Positions 16,436 through 23,958 of a stretch of DNA of 39,496 bases are shown here, piece after piece (the stretch's first letter is position 1; every line of letters begins with the position of its first letter). The notes under the pieces were generated by a model that searched no databases, was not told where the DNA came from, and worked only from the letters and a program-made list of their open reading frames with translations. Source of the DNA: Paludibacteraceae bacterium (GTDB lineage Bacteria > Bacteroidota > Bacteroidia > Bacteroidales > Paludibacteraceae); NCBI GenBank assembly GCA_017478225.1, contig JAFVDX010000018.1, positions 1-39,496 on the forward strand, in the 5' to 3' direction. A program made the translations under genes and the position numbers.

Positions 16436-17770
16436 TTAAAGTCTTGCTTTGATGGCTTTGCTTTCAGCCTCGTAGCCGGGTTTGTCGAGCAGAGCGAACA
16501 TATTTTTCTTGTAGGCTTCCACACCTGGTTGATTGAAAGGATTGATACCGAGCAGATATCCGCTAATGCCGCAGGCGCGCTCAAAGAAATAAATCAACTC
16601 TCCTAAATAAAATTCGTTGAGTTTGGGCATTTCTATTTTCAAGTTAGGCACGCCACCATCCACATGAGCAAGCATAGTGCCTAATTCAGCCATTTTATTT
16701 ACTTGGTCAACGCGCTTACCTGCAAGGAAATTAAGTCCGTCTAAGTTGGCGTCGTTGTTTGGGAAAAGCACTTCGTGATTGGGCTCTTGAACGGAAATGA
16801 CAGTCTCAAACAAGTGTCTCTCGCCATCTTGAATATATTGTCCCATGGAATGTAGGTCGGTTGTGAAATCTACCGATGCGGGGAAAATACCTTTGCCTTC
16901 TTTGCCTTCTGACTCGCCATAAAGTTGTTTCCACCATTCGCTAACGAAATGCAATTTAGGATTGAAGTTGACAAGCAGTTCCACTTTCTTACCGCTCTTG
17001 TAGAGTGCGTTTCTTACGGCAGCATATTGAGCGGCAGGATTCTCTTCGAACGGTGTGTTGCTGCCACATACTTGTTGCATACGCTCTGCACCATCAATCA
17101 AACTTGCGATGTCAAACCCTGCGCATGATATTGGCAACAAGCCTACTGGCGAGAGTACGGAGAATCGTCCACCGATATTGTCTTCAATAACATAGGTTTT
17201 GTAGCCTTCTTGAGTAGCAAGAGTGCGCAATGCACCGCGAGCCTTGTCGGTGATGCAAACAATGAGTCGTTTTGCTGCTTCTTTGCCTTGTTGCTCTTCA
17301 AGTTGAGTTTTTAGCAAGCGGAAAGCAAGTGCAGGTTCAGTTGTGGTGCCTGATTTGCTTATGCTGATTATACCAAAACGCTTGTTCTTGAGCAATTCTT
17401 GCAACTCAAAAAGATAATCTTCGCCTATGTTTTGTCCTGCATATACAATTTGAGGTTTGGTGTCTTGAAGCCAAGCAAAAGAATTACTCAGTGCGTCAAT
17501 AACAGCCTTTGCACCCAAATATGAGCCGCCGATACCAATACATACTATCACCTCACATTCTTTGCGGAGCAATTGTGCTGTTTGATTGATGTCTTGAAGT
17601 TGTTCACGGATGTCGCTTGGTAGTGTGAGCCAGCCTAAGAAATCATTGCCCAGCCCTGTGCCTTGTTCAAGATCTTGTTGGGCTTGCTGGGCTTGTGCCT
17701 TGTAAGCACTGACAGCGTCGGGAGTAACGAATCCAAACGCCTTGTCAATAGTTAATTTAATATCTTTCAT
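16436..17770 (-). CDS. pgi: Glucose-6-phosphate isomerase
   Basis: 444 residues, the short form common in Bacteroidetes and Firmicutes. Interconverts glucose-6-phosphate and fructose-6-phosphate in glycolysis. Visible are [17 protein letters not shown] (77-93), the phosphate-binding [14 protein letters not shown] (138-151), and the signature [20 protein letters not shown] running into [12 protein letters not shown] with the catalytic Lys. The start ATG at 17770 ([14 protein letters not shown]) is preceded by a consensus promoter shared back-to-back with ispG. The gene ends at the bidirectional terminator. Confidence 0.97.
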   Translation of the reverse strand: MKDIKLTIDKAFGFVTPDAVSAYKAQAQQAQQDLEQGTGLGNDFLGWLTLPSDIREQLQDINQTAQLLRKECEVIVCIGIGGSYLGAKAVIDALSNSFAWLQDTKPQIVYAGQNIGEDYLFELQELLKNKRFGIISISKSGTTTEPALAFRLLKTQLEEQQGKEAAKRLIVCITDKARGALRTLATQEGYKTYVIEDNIGGRFSVLSPVGLLPISCAGFDIASLIDGAERMQQVCGSNTPFEENPAAQYAAVRNALYKSGKKVELLVNFNPKLHFVSEWWKQLYGESEGKEGKGIFPASVDFTTDLHSMGQYIQDGERHLFETVISVQEPNHEVLFPNNDANLDGLNFLAGKRVDQVNKMAELGTMLAHVDGGVPNLKIEMPKLNEFYLGELIYFFERACGISGYLLGINPFNQPGVEAYKKNMFALLDKPGYEAESKAIKARL

Positions 17771-17820
17771 ATTGTTAGATTGTTTAATTGTTCTTTTATG
17801 AATCTTTTGTTTCGAGCCCG

Positions 17821-17851
17821 CAAATTTACTTTAACTTTTCCATTCTGACAA
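17821..17851 (-). promoter_or_regulatory. pgi promoter
   Basis: On the - strand, TTG (17851-17849), 20-bp spacer, TAAATTTG (17828-17821). Its -33 element is in the near-palindrome ACAAATTTATTTGT that also holds the -33 of the divergent ispG promoter. Confidence 0.85.
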
Positions 17852-17857
17852 ATTTAT

Positions 17858-17888
17858 TTGTAGGTTTAACATATTTCAACTACTTTTG
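17858..17888 (+). promoter_or_regulatory. ispG promoter
   Basis: TTG (17858-17860), 20-bp spacer, TACTTTTG (17881-17888), 23 bp before the ispG ATG. Matches the Bacteroidetes consensus and leaves a very short leader. Confidence 0.87.
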
Positions 17889-17911
17889 CACACAATAAAA
17901 GAAAATAGGTT

Positions 17912-19027
17912 ATGAGTAATTTTTCAAGGCGCAAAACGACAACTGTGCATGTAGGTAGTATTTGTATTGGTTCAGACTGTCCGATAGTAATACAAAGTAT
18001 GGCAAATACTGACACTAATGATATTGAAGGTTCAGTCAGTCAGGCCAAGCGGATTTTTGATGCCGGTGCTCAGATGGTGCGTTTCACCACGCAGGGTAAG
18101 CGTGAAGTGGAGAGTTTGCGGCAGATTCGTGAGCGCTTGAATGCTGATGGATATACTTTGCCGCTTGTGGCAGATGTACATTTTAATTCAGATGTGGCAG
18201 ATTTAGCGGCCGCTGTGGTGGAGAAAGTGAGAATCAACCCCGGTAATTATGCCAAAGAAGATGTGATGAGAACTAAGTTCTTGCACTTGCTTGATATCTG
18301 TCGGGAGCACAAGACGGCATTGCGTATAGGAGTGAATCATGGTTCTTTGTCGCAAAGGATGTTAGACCGTTATGGCGATACTCCTGAAGGTATGGTTGCC
18401 TCATGTATGGAATTTCTGAGAATATGTAAAGAACAGGATTTTCAGGATGTAGTGATTTCGGTCAAAGCATCTATTACGCGAGTGATGGTTGCCACTGTTC
18501 GTCTGATGGTAGAGGCAATGGAGAGAGAAGATATGTATTTCCCACTGCATTTGGGGGTCACTGAGGCGGGTGAAGGTGAAGATGGCAGGCTCAAGTCTGC
18601 TATAGGAATAGGCTCGTTGCTGGTGGATGGCATAGGTGATACTATTCGTGTGAGTCTTAGCGAAGACCCTGTAAATGAAATCCCTGTGGCAAAAGACATA
18701 TTGCAGGCAGCAGGTGTGATAAGATACAAGACGGAGTATATCTCGTGCCCTTCGTGTGGGCGTACGCTTTTTGATATAGAAAAGACAATTGCCAAAGTAA
18801 AAGAAGTTACCAAAAACTTGAAGGGTGGGCTGAAAATAGCAGTTATGGGCTGTGTGGTAAATGGTCCTGGAGAAATGGCAGATGCTGATTATGGGTATGT
18901 CGGGGCTGCAAGAGGGAAAGTAAGCCTATATAAAGGAAAAGAATGTATCCTGAAAAACCTGCCACAAGAAGAGGCGGCAGAAAAACTCTTGCAACTTATA
19001 TATACTGACCATCCTGAACTTAAATAG
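17912..19027 (+). CDS. ispG: 4-hydroxy-3-methylbut-2-enyl diphosphate synthase, compact form
   Basis: 371 residues. The [4Fe-4S] enzyme converts MEcPP to HMBPP in the non-mevalonate isoprenoid pathway. N-terminal TIM-barrel motifs are PIVIQSMANTDT (24-35), PLVADVHFN (84-92), VRINPGN (106-112), GVNHGSL (140-146) and LHLGVTEAGEGEDGRLKSA (212-230). Cluster ligands are Cys279 and Cys282 (SCPSC) and Cys314 in GCVVNGPGE, with Glu321 equivalent to E. coli Glu312. The wording (FSRRKT, TTQG, GDTPEGMV, EYISCPSCGRT) is that of Bacteroidetes IspG, but those proteins are normally about 600 residues with a large insert before the Fe-S domain. Here PVAKDILQAAGV leads directly into EYISCPSC. Reading frame is intact. 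Confidence 0.95.
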   Translation: MSNFSRRKTTTVHVGSICIGSDCPIVIQSMANTDTNDIEGSVSQAKRIFDAGAQMVRFTTQGKREVESLRQIRERLNADGYTLPLVADVHFNSDVADLAAAVVEKVRINPGNYAKEDVMRTKFLHLLDICREHKTALRIGVNHGSLSQRMLDRYGDTPEGMVASCMEFLRICKEQDFQDVVISVKASITRVMVATVRLMVEAMEREDMYFPLHLGVTEAGEGEDGRLKSAIGIGSLLVDGIGDTIRVSLSEDPVNEIPVAKDILQAAGVIRYKTEYISCPSCGRTLFDIEKTIAKVKEVTKNLKGGLKIAVMGCVVNGPGEMADADYGYVGAARGKVSLYKGKECILKNLPQEEAAEKLLQLIYTDHPELK

Positions 19028-19051
19028 CATATATTACAGCATTTGTCCTCG

Positions 19052-19082
19052 CAAATCTTGGTTCAGAGCAAAGTAAGATTTG
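19052..19082. promoter_or_regulatory. Inverted repeat CAAATCTT/AAGATTTG overlapping a -33 box
   Basis: CAAATCTT (19052-19059) and AAGATTTG (19075-19082) form a perfect 8-bp inverted repeat with a 15-base centre. The right arm ends in the TTG of the thioesterase promoter. No T-run follows, so an operator or a weak ispG 3' hairpin are both possible. Confidence 0.4.
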
Positions 19083-19110
19083 TGTAGTTGATAAAATAAA
19101 TGTAAATTTG
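19080..19110 (+). promoter_or_regulatory. Promoter of the acyl-ACP thioesterase
   Basis: TTG (19080-19082), 20-bp spacer, TAAATTTG (19103-19110), 42 bp upstream of the preferred ATG at 19153. This argues against the upstream GTG at 19129, which would leave almost no leader. Confidence 0.82.
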
Positions 19111-19152
19111 CAAATTAATTTTGTATAAGTGATTTTACTAAAAGTAATTAAG

Positions 19153-19920
19153 ATGAAACCATATAAAGTACAATATCAAGAAGTAGATGGAAATCGTCGT
19201 TTGAGGCTATATACTTTAGAGAATATGCTTCTTAATTCTGCGGGAAGCAATGCAGATGACACGGGCATAGGCATACAATATCTGCTTGAACAAAACTGCA
19301 CATGGGTGATAACTAATATGTCGCTTGAAATTCGTTATCTCCCTACTCATGGCGAAAGAATAGGTATAGAAACATGGGTAGAAAATGCAGCGCACATGCT
19401 TTCTGTCAGGAATTTCCGTATTTATCTTCTTGATTCAGAAGGTGAAATAATTAAACAAATAGGTCAGGCTAAAAGTGTTTGGGCGGTAATAAATATAACC
19501 GACCGTACTATTCAGAATGTGTTTGAACAGCAAGTATTTATTGATTATCATTATGGTCCTGCGCTGCCCATTGGTAGGGCACCTCGTTTTCATGTGATAG
19601 ACATGCCTGATGGAGAGGATTCGCATAAGATAGTATATAGTGATATTGACTATAATGGTCATTGCAATTCTTGCAAGTATGTGGAGTTTATGCTTAATGC
19701 ATGCGAGCCTGTGGCTCTAAAACAGATGTTGCCGCAGTCGGCTGAACTGATAGATGACAATAGTAAAACGCTGAGAATAGATATCAAGTATGCCAAAGAG
19801 ATGTATAAGGGTGAGGTGTCGAAAATCAAGTATCAGCATATTGACGAAAGCACCATACAATACGAAGTAAGGAACTCGGCTGGCGAATTGGCATGCAATG
19901 CACGAATAGGGATAAGTTAG
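19153..19920 (+). CDS. Acyl-ACP thioesterase (FatA/FatB-like, double hotdog)
   Basis: 255 residues from ATG 19153 (MKPYKVQYQEVDG). An in-frame GTG at 19129 would add eight residues without homology value. Hydrolyses acyl-ACP to free fatty acid, ending fatty-acid elongation in the cytoplasm. The N-terminal hotdog shows the family pattern VDGNRRLRLYTLENMLLNSA and WVITNMSLEIRYLPTHGE. The second hotdog carries YSDIDYNGHCNSCKYVEFML, matching the catalytic D..N.H.N..KY segment of plant and bacterial acyl-ACP thioesterases. It is the next gene before mfd on the same strand. No functional link to mfd is evident. Confidence 0.9.
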   Translation: MKPYKVQYQEVDGNRRLRLYTLENMLLNSAGSNADDTGIGIQYLLEQNCTWVITNMSLEIRYLPTHGERIGIETWVENAAHMLSVRNFRIYLLDSEGEIIKQIGQAKSVWAVINITDRTIQNVFEQQVFIDYHYGPALPIGRAPRFHVIDMPDGEDSHKIVYSDIDYNGHCNSCKYVEFMLNACEPVALKQMLPQSAELIDDNSKTLRIDIKYAKEMYKGEVSKIKYQHIDESTIQYEVRNSAGELACNARIGIS

Positions 19921-19953
19921 GTCTGTATGAAGGATATGATTTATCCTATAAAA

Positions 19954-20021
19954 GATTCTTACTTTAGTTGGTTCTTACTTTTAGTTGTTATTTACTTTTA
20001 GTTGATTTCTTACTTATTTTT
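19954..20021 (+). repeat. 17-bp tandem repeat (about 4 units) before mfd
   Basis: Units GATTCTTACTTTAGTTG, GTTCTTACTTTTAGTTG and TTATTTACTTTTAGTTG, then a degenerate ATTTCTTACTTATTTTT. This is most of the 128-bp gap between the thioesterase and mfd. The period is not a multiple of three. Confidence 0.8.
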
Positions 20022-20048
20022 AATAGATTCATAAATTATTAGAATACT

Positions 20049-23000
20049 TTGACTTTACAAGATCTTCAAGATTTATATAGCCGTCAGCCTCAGTTGAGGT
20101 TGCTGGGACAGGAGGTGGCTAAGGGTCGCCAACAGCATTTTTTAGTTACTTGTTTAAGCGAGACCTCGGCTTGGTCTCTCGCTCTTCACTCGCTCTTTAA
20201 GCAAATTTGTCGGACGATGTTGGTCGTTCTCAATAGTGCTGACGATGCCTCATATATGCAAAGTGATTTGGCTGCAATCGAAGGCGAGAAAAATGGCATA
20301 ACCGGAATAACCGGAACAACCGGTACAACTGGTATAATCGGTGGTTCGGATATTTTTCTTTTTCCGTCTTCGTATCGTCAACGTCAGCGTCAGCAGCAAG
20401 CCGATGAGAGTTATCTGATTCAGCGCACCGAGGTGCTCAATCATCTTGTCAATAATTCAAGGCCTGCCATTATTGTAACTTATGCTGATGCTCTATTAGA
20501 CAAAGTGCCTCAGAAAGCGCAATTTACGAATAAGACAATCACGCTCAATGTTGGGCAGCAAATAAGTCAGAACCAACTCTCAAAGCAACTTGTGGAGTTA
20601 GGGTTCTTGAAAGTGGATTTTGTGTATGAACCCGGTCAATTTGCTATTCGTGGTGGCATTTTTGATGTGTTTTCTTTTTCTCATGAAGAGCCTTATAGAC
20701 TTGATTTCTTTGGTGATGAGATTGATACGATACGCATTTTTGATATAGAGACTCAACTGAGCAAAGAGAAAATTCAGTCGGTGGAGATAATATCGTCTGT
20801 TAGTCAGGAACAAGACAACTTGACTTACTTTACTGATTATCTGCCACAAAACACAATATGTATTTCTGATGATTTTACATTGCTAAAAAGCAAAATCGAC
20901 TCATCGCTTACTGATAATAAAGAAGTATTCACAACTCTTTCGTCGTTTTTAACTATTGAGTTTTGCCAGCAAAGTTTCTTTAATGAATATTCTAAAATAG
21001 AGTTTTCTGTTTTGCCACAACCCATATTTCACAAGAATTTCGATTTGCTTATTGAAAGTCTCAAGCAATATCAAGAGCAGCAATATCATATTTATATCCT
21101 TTCTGCTTCCAAAAAGCAGACTGATCGTATAGCCGCCATATTTGAGGACAAAGGGGCAAATGTGAGTTTTACTGCAGTTGAAAACACTCTGCATACGGGA
21201 TTTGTAGATAAAGATGCGAAGATATGTTGTCTTACTGACCATCAGATATTTGAACGCTTCCATAAGGTGCAACAAAAGGCGGATAATGCGCGTAAGGGAA
21301 AGGTACTACTCACACTCAAGGAACTCAATCAGTTGCAAGTAGGCGATTATGTAGTACATGTTGATCATGGTGTTGCTAAATTTGGCGGGTTGGTGCATAC
21401 GCTTGTTGGTGGCCGGACGCAAGAGATGATAAAACTTATCTATCGCGACAACGATATATTGTTTGTCAGTATTCATTCTCTGCATCGTATAAGCAAGTAT
21501 CGTAGTCGTGAAGGCGATGCGCCTAATATCTCAAAACTTGGTAGCGGTCAGTGGGATAGGCTCAAGGAGCGTACTAAGCAAAAGGTAAAAGATATAGCGC
21601 GTGATTTGATAAAACTCTATGCTCAACGCCGTAAAGAGCAAGGTTTTCAGTATTCGCCTGACTCTTATTTGCAGCATGAGTTGGAGGCATCGTTTCTTTA
21701 TGAGGATACGCCGGACCAACAAAAAGCCACCATCGATCTCAAGCACGATATGGAATCGCCTGTTCCAATGGACCGACTTATATGTGGTGATGTAGGATTT
21801 GGCAAGACCGAACTTGCTATGCGCGCTGCCTTCAAGGCTGCCACCGACGGCAAACAAACGGCAGTGCTTGTGCCCACTACTGTTCTCGCACTGCAACATT
21901 ATAATACCTTTACAGAGAGATTCAAGAATTTCCCCGTAAAAGTAGAATATCTCTCAAGAGCCAAGTCAACTCAACAAACCAAAGAAATTCTTTCGCAACT
22001 TGCAGCAGGAGAAATAGATATTCTTATTGGCACTCATAAGTTAGTAGGTAGGCAAGTACATTTCAAAGACTTGGGACTGCTCATTATTGATGAAGAACAG
22101 AAGTTTGGTGTTGCAACAAAAGAGAAACTGAGACAACTGAAAGTCAATGTTGATACCCTTACTCTCACTGCCACTCCTATTCCTCGAACTTTGCAATTCT
22201 CGCTACTTGGTGCCAGAGACCTGAGCGTTATGACGACCCCGCCGCCTAATAGGTACCCTGTACAGACGGAACTCATAACACCGGAGGACGAAGATATAAT
22301 TAAAGAAGCAATAGAGGAAGAGATAGGCAGAAACGGACAAGTATTTGTAGTAAATAATCGCATACAAACTCTTTCGGCAGTAGAAAATAAGATTCGCCGT
22401 TTGTGTCCTGATGCCAGAGTTATATCTGCTCATGGTCAGATGCCGCCTGAACAGATGGAGCAAATACTGACCGACTTCATCAATTACGACTATGATGTGC
22501 TTGTTGCGACGAGTATTATTGAGTCGGGCGTGGATATACCTAATGTGAACACAATCATTATCAATAATGCTCATCAATACGGTCTGAGCGACTTGCACCA
22601 ACTAAGAGGTAGGGTAGGGCGCAGCAACCGAAAAGCATATTGTTATCTTGTTGCACCGTCGCACGAATTGCTCACCACCGATGCTCGTCGTCGCCTTAGA
22701 GCAGTTGAGACTTTTGCCGATTTGGGAAGCGGTTTCCATATAGCCATGCAAGATCTTGATATTCGTGGTGCAGGAAATATGCTTGGTGCAGAGCAATCAG
22801 GGTTTATAGCCGATTTAGGATATGAGACCTATCAGAAAATTCTCAATGAGGCTGTGCTTGAACTTAAAGAAGAAGAGTTCTCTTCGCTCTTTGCCGATGA
22901 AGATACACATCAAGAACAGTTGCTCAATACTCAATGGGTGAGCGATTGCCAACTTGACTCGGACCTCAACCTCGGGTTCCCTGAGGACTATGTGGAAAAT

Positions 23001-23387
23001 ATATCAGAGCGTATCACTCTGTATCGTGAGTTGGATGATTTGAAAGATGAAAATGCACTTGTAGAGTTCCAAAAGCGCATGATAGACCGTTTCGGCACAA
23101 TGCCTCAAGAGGCTTTGGAACTGCTTATGGTGGTTAGACTCAGATGGTTGTGTATCAAATTGGGTATAGAGAAGTGTGTACTCAAACAAGATAGAATGAC
23201 AATTTTCTTCCCGCAAAACGACAACTCACCTTATTATCAGTCTGACACCTTTGGAAATGTTATCAATTATTTGGTTAATAACCCGCGTCGTTGTCAACTC
23301 AGAGACCTTTCAGGGCATCGCTCTGCAATTATCTTGAATGTGCGATCTGTTAGTAAGGCTTACGAAATCCTTACTCAGATGACCTGA
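20049..23387 (+). CDS. mfd: Transcription-repair coupling factor
   Basis: 1112 residues. Removes RNA polymerase stalled at lesions and recruits UvrA. The start is TTG at 20049: an in-frame stop lies 7 bp upstream and the next Met is at residue 57, inside the UvrB-homology region. Domains are a UvrB-like N-terminus (1-350), RNA-polymerase-interacting CarD-like domain (LQVGDYVVHVDHGVAKFGGL, about 425-445), RecG-type translocase with Walker A GDVGFGKTE (about 579-587), DEEQ box (about 680), and LRGRVGRSNRKAYCYLV (about 850), and the C-terminal TRCF domain (950-1112). Residues 83-99 (GITGITGTTGTTGIIGG) come from an in-frame 9-bp tandem array in a loop before the conserved FPSSYR, followed by a second low-complexity stretch RQRQRQQQ. 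No clear promoter was found directly upstream. Confidence 0.97.
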   Translation: MTLQDLQDLYSRQPQLRLLGQEVAKGRQQHFLVTCLSETSAWSLALHSLFKQICRTMLVVLNSADDASYMQSDLAAIEGEKNGITGITGTTGTTGIIGGSDIFLFPSSYRQRQRQQQADESYLIQRTEVLNHLVNNSRPAIIVTYADALLDKVPQKAQFTNKTITLNVGQQISQNQLSKQLVELGFLKVDFVYEPGQFAIRGGIFDVFSFSHEEPYRLDFFGDEIDTIRIFDIETQLSKEKIQSVEIISSVSQEQDNLTYFTDYLPQNTICISDDFTLLKSKIDSSLTDNKEVFTTLSSFLTIEFCQQSFFNEYSKIEFSVLPQPIFHKNFDLLIESLKQYQEQQYHIYILSASKKQTDRIAAIFEDKGANVSFTAVENTLHTGFVDKDAKICCLTDHQIFERFHKVQQKADNARKGKVLLTLKELNQLQVGDYVVHVDHGVAKFGGLVHTLVGGRTQEMIKLIYRDNDILFVSIHSLHRISKYRSREGDAPNISKLGSGQWDRLKERTKQKVKDIARDLIKLYAQRRKEQGFQYSPDSYLQHELEASFLYEDTPDQQKATIDLKHDMESPVPMDRLICGDVGFGKTELAMRAAFKAATDGKQTAVLVPTTVLALQHYNTFTERFKNFPVKVEYLSRAKSTQQTKEILSQLAAGEIDILIGTHKLVGRQVHFKDLGLLIIDEEQKFGVATKEKLRQLKVNVDTLTLTATPIPRTLQFSLLGARDLSVMTTPPPNRYPVQTELITPEDEDIIKEAIEEEIGRNGQVFVVNNRIQTLSAVENKIRRLCPDARVISAHGQMPPEQMEQILTDFINYDYDVLVATSIIESGVDIPNVNTIIINNAHQYGLSDLHQLRGRVGRSNRKAYCYLVAPSHELLTTDARRRLRAVETFADLGSGFHIAMQDLDIRGAGNMLGAEQSGFIADLGYETYQKILNEAVLELKEEEFSSLFADEDTHQEQLLNTQWVSDCQLDSDLNLGFPEDYVENISERITLYRELDDLKDENALVEFQKRMIDRFGTMPQEALELLMVVRLRWLCIKLGIEKCVLKQDRMTIFFPQNDNSPYYQSDTFGNVINYLVNNPRRCQLRDLSGHRSAIILNVRSVSKAYEILTQMT
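20295..20348 (+). repeat. In-frame 9-bp array within mfd (GGAATAACC family)
   Basis: The units GGCATAACC, GGAATAACC, GGAACAACC, GGTACAACT, GGTATAATC and GGTGGTTCG start on a codon boundary and encode GIT GIT GTT GTT GII GGS, residues 83-100 of Mfd. The unit resembles the intergenic array at 16369-16381. Confidence 0.92.
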
Positions 23388-23389
23388 CC

Positions 23390-23466
23390 TTCACCTTTCA
23401 CCCTTCACCATTCACCCTTCACCATTAACCATTAACCCTTCACCATTAACCCTTCACCCTTCACCA
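23390..23466 (+). repeat. 11 x 7-bp array (TTCACCC/TTAACCA) between mfd and yraN
   Basis: Eleven units in the order TTCACCT, TTCACCC, TTCACCA, TTCACCC, TTCACCA, TTAACCA, TTAACCC, TTCACCA, TTAACCC, TTCACCC, TTCACCA. The array begins 3 bp after the mfd stop and ends 8 bp before the yraN ATG, so it is essentially the whole spacer. Heptanucleotide arrays of this general kind are known as STRRs in cyanobacteria. Confidence 0.97.
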
Positions 23467-23473
23467 TTATTAT

Positions 23474-23851
23474 ATGGCACAGCACAACGAATTAGGCAAG
23501 ATAGGAGAGCAAAAAGCCGCAGAATACCTCAAAAAGAAGGGGTATAAGATTTTGGAGCGCAACTATAAATATAAAAATTTGGAGATAGATATTATTGCTC
23601 AGAGAAAAACAGACTTGGTTTTTGTGGAGGTAAAGACACGCTCAGACAACACTTTATTTGAGCCGGAAGACGCAGTGAATTATCAAAAACAGCGTAACAT
23701 AACTATAGCAGCGAGTTATTATTATCAGCATACGGATGGTAGCCTTTACCCTCGATTTGATGTGGTTGCTGTATTGCTGACAGATGGTGAATATCATATA
23801 AACCACATAGAAAATGCTTTCCCCGCACGAAGTGCTAAAAGATGGCACTAA
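23474..23851 (+). CDS. yraN: YraN/UPF0102 family nuclease-like protein
   Basis: 125 residues, typical of the UPF0102 family. The core is GEQKAAEYLKKKGYKILERN (12-31), then LEIDIIAQ and LVFVEVKTR, the D ... ExK arrangement of the PD-(D/E)XK (Holliday-junction-resolvase-like) fold. Molecular role is not established for the family. It follows mfd across a 7-bp repeat array that leaves no room for a separate consensus promoter, so co-transcription with mfd is likely. The stop codon abuts the mutS terminator hairpin of the opposite strand. Confidence 0.92.
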   Translation: MAQHNELGKIGEQKAAEYLKKKGYKILERNYKYKNLEIDIIAQRKTDLVFVEVKTRSDNTLFEPEDAVNYQKQRNITIAASYYYQHTDGSLYPRFDVVAVLLTDGEYHINHIENAFPARSAKRWH

Positions 23852-23886
23852 AAAATAGCCCCCAATCAGTTGTAGGCTGATTGGGG
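23850..23886 (-). terminator. Terminator for the mutS operon (- strand)
   Basis: CCCCAATCAG (23860-23869) and CTGATTGGGG (23877-23886) form a perfect 10-bp stem with a 7-base loop. Read on the - strand it is followed by GCTA and six T residues (23855-23850). No T-run follows on the + strand. Confidence 0.88.
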
Positions 23887-23958
23887 ATTAAACTTGTTTA
23901 TCGAACCAACATAGGACGCGCCTCGTTTTGGCTCAATTTGACTTCCGTTATGTGCGTT

